DNA of 64,000 nucleotides. It comes from Bog-473 sp963754445. GTDB lineage: Bacteria > Actinomycetota > Acidimicrobiia > Acidimicrobiales > RAAP-2. Positions 60,713 to 64,000 of the stretch are shown here, piece after piece (within the stretch, counting starts at the first letter, position 1; each line of letters opens with the position of its first letter). The translations under genes were made by a program, and so were the position numbers. The notes beneath the pieces were generated by a model that made no database searches, had not been told where the DNA came from, and saw only the letters and a list, made by a program, of their open reading frames with translations. The stretch covers positions 310,001 through 374,000 of the forward strand of contig CAVWFT010000002.1 of assembly GCA_963754445.1 (NCBI GenBank). Reading direction: 5' to 3'.

Positions 60713-62662
60713 CTAGGAGGCGGAAACGGACTGGTATTCGTAGGACCCGATGTCGCAGGCCCCGGCATCAGCCGCCTCGTCAGGACGGGCGAAGCCTCGC
60801 TGGTCCGTCGCCGGGCAGGTCGTGCCGCCGGCGTCGACGGCGGGGCTCGATGCGGCCAACGCATGCGTCTGGGTGGGTCCGCCATTGGCGGCGAGTGATC
60901 CGAGCTGCGGCTCGACGCCGGTCAGGTCGGTCGGAGCGCTGAAGCCACACGTCGTTCCGCTGTCGAGGTTGTACCCACTCTCCGCCACTGTGCCGGTGCA
61001 GTTCGCCGAGGTGTTGTCGGCCACGATGCTGTCGCCCAGGGTGATGGTTCCACCGAGCACCGTGATGCCATCGGAGTTGTCCGCCACCGTCGAGAAGCTC
61101 GCGGTGGACGTGCCGCCACCGAGGGCGATGCCGCCCCCGACGCCATCGGGTGCCTGTCCCGCGCAGGGGTTCTGCAGGAATCCGCCGACGCCGGTGCTGT
61201 CACCGCTGATGGTCGAGTTGAGCAGGCTCAACCCGGCCGTCGAGTAGATGGCACCGCCGTCGCCGCCCGCGCCGGCCGGCGTGCAGCCCGGGTCGACAAA
61301 GATGGCGTTGCCGCCGTTGCCGCTGACGTCGGCGCTGAAGGTGTCTGCGGTCAGCGTTGCCGTCCCGCCGGTCGACGACAATCCGCCACCGTTGCCGCCG
61401 GGGGAACTCCCGCCACCTTGGCCGGCGCTGTTGCCGGCCACCGTCGACGAGGTGAGCACCAGCGTCCCGATGTTGTCGATGGCCCCACCGACACCGCCCG
61501 CGCCCCCAGATCCCGACCCGGCGGCGTTGTTCTCGAAGCTCGACGTCTCGACGGTCGCCGAGCCGCTGTTGAAGAGGGCACCGCCGTTCCCGCCCACCGC
61601 GGTACGTGTGGCACCGTCGTTCGATGAGAACGTCGACCCTGTCACGTTCAAGGTTCCGGCGTTCCAGATGCCGCCGCCGTCACCGGCGTTCGGCAATGGA
61701 ATCTCGCCAGCCGGCCCGGAGTTGCCCGAGGTGTTGTTCGAGATCACCGAGTCGGTCACGGTGACCGATCCCTTCGAGGAGTAGATCCCTCCGCCGTTGC
61801 CACCCGGCCCCGAGGGCTCGTTCGATTCGAGACCGAGACCACCGGAGCCGGCGACGTTGCCAGTGATGGTGCTGGTATCCACCACCACGGTGCCCGAGTT
61901 GTCGATGCCGCCGCCCGAACCACCGGTGCCGCCGGGGTCGGTGCTGCCGTAGCCGCCCGAACCGGCGTCGTTGTTGCTGATGGTGCTCCCCGACACGGTC
62001 AACGTGCCGGCGTTGAGGATCCCGCCGGCCGGACCGCCCTGCTTGTTGTCAGCGGGAAACAGGATGGAGTTGTGGGTCACCGTCGAGTCGGTCAGGGTGA
62101 GGCTCGCCCGCGCGTTGTTGGTCAGGCCGCCCCCGGTGGCGGAGACGTTCTTCGTGACGAGGACCTGATCCAGAGTCGTCGTGCCAGAGTTGACGAGCGC
62201 GCCCCCCGTCTTACCGACCGGCGCACCCTTGGTCAGCTCGAGCGCGCTGAGGGTCACGGTCGCACTGGCTGCGACGTTCACCAACTGATGGGCCGAGGAC
62301 TTGGTCTGCTTGACGACCGTCGCCGTCGAACCGGCGCCGGTCACGTCGATCGTGTTGGCCGTGAACGACAGGGGCCCGAGGCTCAAGGTGTACGTGCCCG
62401 CCGGCACGGTCACGTCGATGGTCGAGCCCGCCGGCTCGGCGTCGGCCTCCTGGATGGCGGCGCGCAACGAGCAACGCCCGGAAGAGTCGGCGCACACGCC
62501 ATTCCCCGGATGGGCGTCGGTCGAATCGGCCTTCGTGGTCACGGTGAACGTGTAGGTGGTGGACGCACCGGCGGGAGACGTTGGTCCGACGACCAACAAC
62601 GCCGAGGAGATTCCGGCTGTCGCCGCAATCAGCGCAGACGTGGTCCGACGCACTCGATGCAT
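60713..62662 (-). CDS. Secreted right-handed beta-helix protein (Pmp-like, choice-of-anchor Q type)
   Basis: 649 residues with a signal peptide (ALIAATAGISSALLVVG..., ending AGA). CSLRAAIQEADAEPAGSTID near residue 46 is the conserved opening of this group. The body is many Gly/Asn-rich repeats with G-x-N-G-G-I and NSGTVTV-like strands; the end reads GACDIGSYEYQ, the common choice-of-anchor Q tail. GAGGGGAGC precedes the ATG. Probably a surface or secreted passenger-like protein; no enzyme residues recognised. Confidence 0.82.
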   Translation of the reverse strand: MHRVRRTTSALIAATAGISSALLVVGPTSPAGASTTYTFTVTTKADSTDAHPGNGVCADSSGRCSLRAAIQEADAEPAGSTIDVTVPAGTYTLSLGPLSFTANTIDVTGAGSTATVVKQTKSSAHQLVNVAASATVTLSALELTKGAPVGKTGGALVNSGTTTLDQVLVTKNVSATGGGLTNNARASLTLTDSTVTHNSILFPADNKQGGPAGGILNAGTLTVSGSTISNNDAGSGGYGSTDPGGTGGSGGGIDNSGTVVVDTSTITGNVAGSGGLGLESNEPSGPGGNGGGIYSSKGSVTVTDSVISNNTSGNSGPAGEIPLPNAGDGGGIWNAGTLNVTGSTFSSNDGATRTAVGGNGGALFNSGSATVETSSFENNAAGSGSGGAGGVGGAIDNIGTLVLTSSTVAGNSAGQGGGSSPGGNGGGLSSTGGTATLTADTFSADVSGNGGNAIFVDPGCTPAGAGGDGGAIYSTAGLSLLNSTISGDSTGVGGFLQNPCAGQAPDGVGGGIALGGGTSTASFSTVADNSDGITVLGGTITLGDSIVADNTSANCTGTVAESGYNLDSGTTCGFSAPTDLTGVEPQLGSLAANGGPTQTHALAASSPAVDAGGTTCPATDQRGFARPDEAADAGACDIGSYEYQSVSAS

Positions 62663-62821
62663 TTCGCTCCCCTCACCGGTCGCTGAGCGACCAGATGCTC
62701 CCCTGTCGATGCGATCCGACCTCGCAGCGTGCGGGTCGTGCTCATTGTCACGGTGTTTGGTGACGGGAAGATGAAGAGGCTCCGAACGTCAACGGTCGTT
62801 CGTTCGGAGGGCGAGGACTCC

Positions 62822-64000
62822 TCAGACGGTGATCGGAATCTTGGTGTAGCCGCGGACGGTACTGGTCATGAGCGGTACGGCGTTGGCCTCGTCGACCGAC
62901 CAGGTCGGGAAGCGCTTGAACGTCTCCTCGAGGGCGATGCGGCTCTCGGTCCGGGCCAGGGCGGCGCCGAGACAGAAGTGGATGCCGTAGCCGAAGGAGA
63001 GGTGGTGGTCGATCTTCCGGTGGATGTCGAAGCGGTCGGCGTCGGGGAAGGCCCGCTCGTCGCGACCGGCCGAGCCGGTGATCATCACGACCTTGGAGTT
63101 GGCCGGGATGGTCTGGCCGTAGACCTCGGTGTCGGCAGTGCACCAGCGGCTCTGCACCGGTGACGGTGCCTCGTAGCGGAGCAGCTCCTCGATGGCGTTG
63201 GGCAGGAGCGAAGGGTCGGCGGCCAGCTCGGCCCGCTGGTCGGGGTTGTGGTCGAGGGTCAGGCAGGCCCAGCCGAGGAGGCGGGCGACCGTCTCGGTGC
63301 CGGCGCTGCCGATGAGCAGCGCGAAGTTGACCGCCTGGTCCAGGGTGAGCTTGCGCACCTCGCCGTCGTCCTCGGTGATCTCCATGGCCAGCAGGTCGGT
63401 GAACATGTCGTCGCGCGGGTTCTTCTTGCGCTCGGTCAGGACCTCGGCCACGTAGCCCAGCATTTTGCCCATGGCCTCGGCCGAGATGTCGTTGGACATG
63501 CCCGTCTCGGGGTCGAGGTGGAAGGACTCGTCGATCCAGCCGCGGAACATGTCGCGGTCGGCCGGGTCCACCCCGAGCAGCGAGGCGATGACGTAGGCCG
63601 GGACGCGGGCGGCGAAGTCCTGCACGTAGTCGAACGAGCTCCGGCCGACGAGCTCGTCGAGCAGGCGGATGCACAGGGCCCGGATGTCCTCTTCGAGGAG
63701 CATCATGCGGCGCGGGGTGAAGGCCTTGGAGACCAGCCGGCGGTAGCGGGTGTGCTCGGGCGGGTCCATGAAGATCATGATCTCCATCTCCACCGGATCG
63801 GCCGTGATCATCTCCATCACGGTGCCGTGCCCGGAGAGGAAGGTCTTGGGGTCACGGCTGAAGGCGTCGACCTCGGCGAACCGGCTCACGGCGTAGAAGT
63901 CGAACTGCTCGTTGTAATAGAGCGGTTGCTCGTCGCGCAGGCGCTTCCAGATGGCGTGGGGGTCGCCCTTGTACTTCTCGTTGAGGGGGTCCCAGGCGAG
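62822..64000 (-). CDS. Cytochrome P450, N-terminus cut by the window end
   Basis: The reading frame continues to the right edge, so the gene starts beyond it. Heme-binding FGYGIHFCLG with the Cys thiolate is at about 62966-62997. GSAGTETVARLLGW is the I-helix with the oxygen-activating A-G-x-E-T region, and EELLRYEAP holds the E-x-x-R. These are soluble bacterial P450s that hydroxylate a small lipid or terpenoid-like substrate with a ferredoxin partner, not seen here. Given the BVMO/aldolase genes, a steroid-like substrate is possible. Confidence 0.9.
   Translation of the reverse strand, partial: LAWDPLNEKYKGDPHAIWKRLRDEQPLYYNEQFDFYAVSRFAEVDAFSRDPKTFLSGHGTVMEMITADPVEMEIMIFMDPPEHTRYRRLVSKAFTPRRMMLLEEDIRALCIRLLDELVGRSSFDYVQDFAARVPAYVIASLLGVDPADRDMFRGWIDESFHLDPETGMSNDISAEAMGKMLGYVAEVLTERKKNPRDDMFTDLLAMEITEDDGEVRKLTLDQAVNFALLIGSAGTETVARLLGWACLTLDHNPDQRAELAADPSLLPNAIEELLRYEAPSPVQSRWCTADTEVYGQTIPANSKVVMITGSAGRDERAFPDADRFDIHRKIDHHLSFGYGIHFCLGAALARTESRIALEETFKRFPTWSVDEANAVPLMTSTVRGYTKIPITV

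Overview
The window is high-GC DNA of an actinobacterial type: GTG starts are common, genes overlap through ATGA or GTGA junctions, and there are many FMN- and FAD-dependent monooxygenases, amidohydrolases and a thiolase/DUF35 pair. An Actinomycetota, possibly an acidimicrobial-type soil or water organism, is likely; the species cannot be named from this sequence.

1-10.8 kb: ordinary chromosome. It holds a 5'-cut GGDEF-EAL protein, a secreted SGNH hydrolase, a GNAT acetyltransferase divergent from a gamma-glutamylcyclotransferase-like gene, a large Fe-S nuclease/helicase fusion (TM0106 type), a secreted seven-repeat protein, and a MarR regulator divergent from an EmrB-type efflux pump with a multi-half-site operator between them.

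10.9-34.1 kb: a catabolic region. One operon-like run has a Baeyer-Villiger monooxygenase, a double SDR, an amidohydrolase, an acyl-CoA dehydrogenase, DUF35, a thiolase-fold protein lacking the catalytic Cys, and a CMD-family protein. A second run has four luciferase-like monooxygenases, led by an SsuD-like enzyme, and points to organosulfur use. Then come a dehydrogenase, two more amidohydrolases, a sulfatase, a solute-binding protein, a carbonic anhydrase, a second BVMO, a cupin and a MarR regulator. Several strong palindromes mark local regulons; one 16-bp operator is shared by two distant transcription units.

34.3-36.5 kb: lower-GC transition. A CHAP hydrolase carries a seven-repeat tail, and a decayed tyrosine-recombinase fragment follows.

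36.53-60.55 kb: a 24-kb integrative element inserted in tRNA-Arg(ACG). A 44-bp duplication of the tRNA 3' part marks its left end, the complete tRNA its right end, and the integrase lies next to the tRNA. Matching arm-type sites (TGTTCTCA) sit at both ends. The left part carries an excisionase and a replication-like module (Prim-Pol, DUF3631 ATPase, PD-(D/E)XK nuclease). A second integrase with an AbrB-like gene follows. The right 15 kb looks like a defence island: HAD protein, HD-GHKL ATPase, UvrD/AddB-type nuclease-helicase, a beta-class methyltransferase with a type III-like helicase, a protein with a recombinase-like N-domain, and a GmrSD (DUF262/DUF1524) enzyme. No conjugation, capsid or terminase gene was recognised.

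60.7-64 kb: chromosome resumes with a secreted beta-helix protein and a cytochrome P450 cut by the window end.
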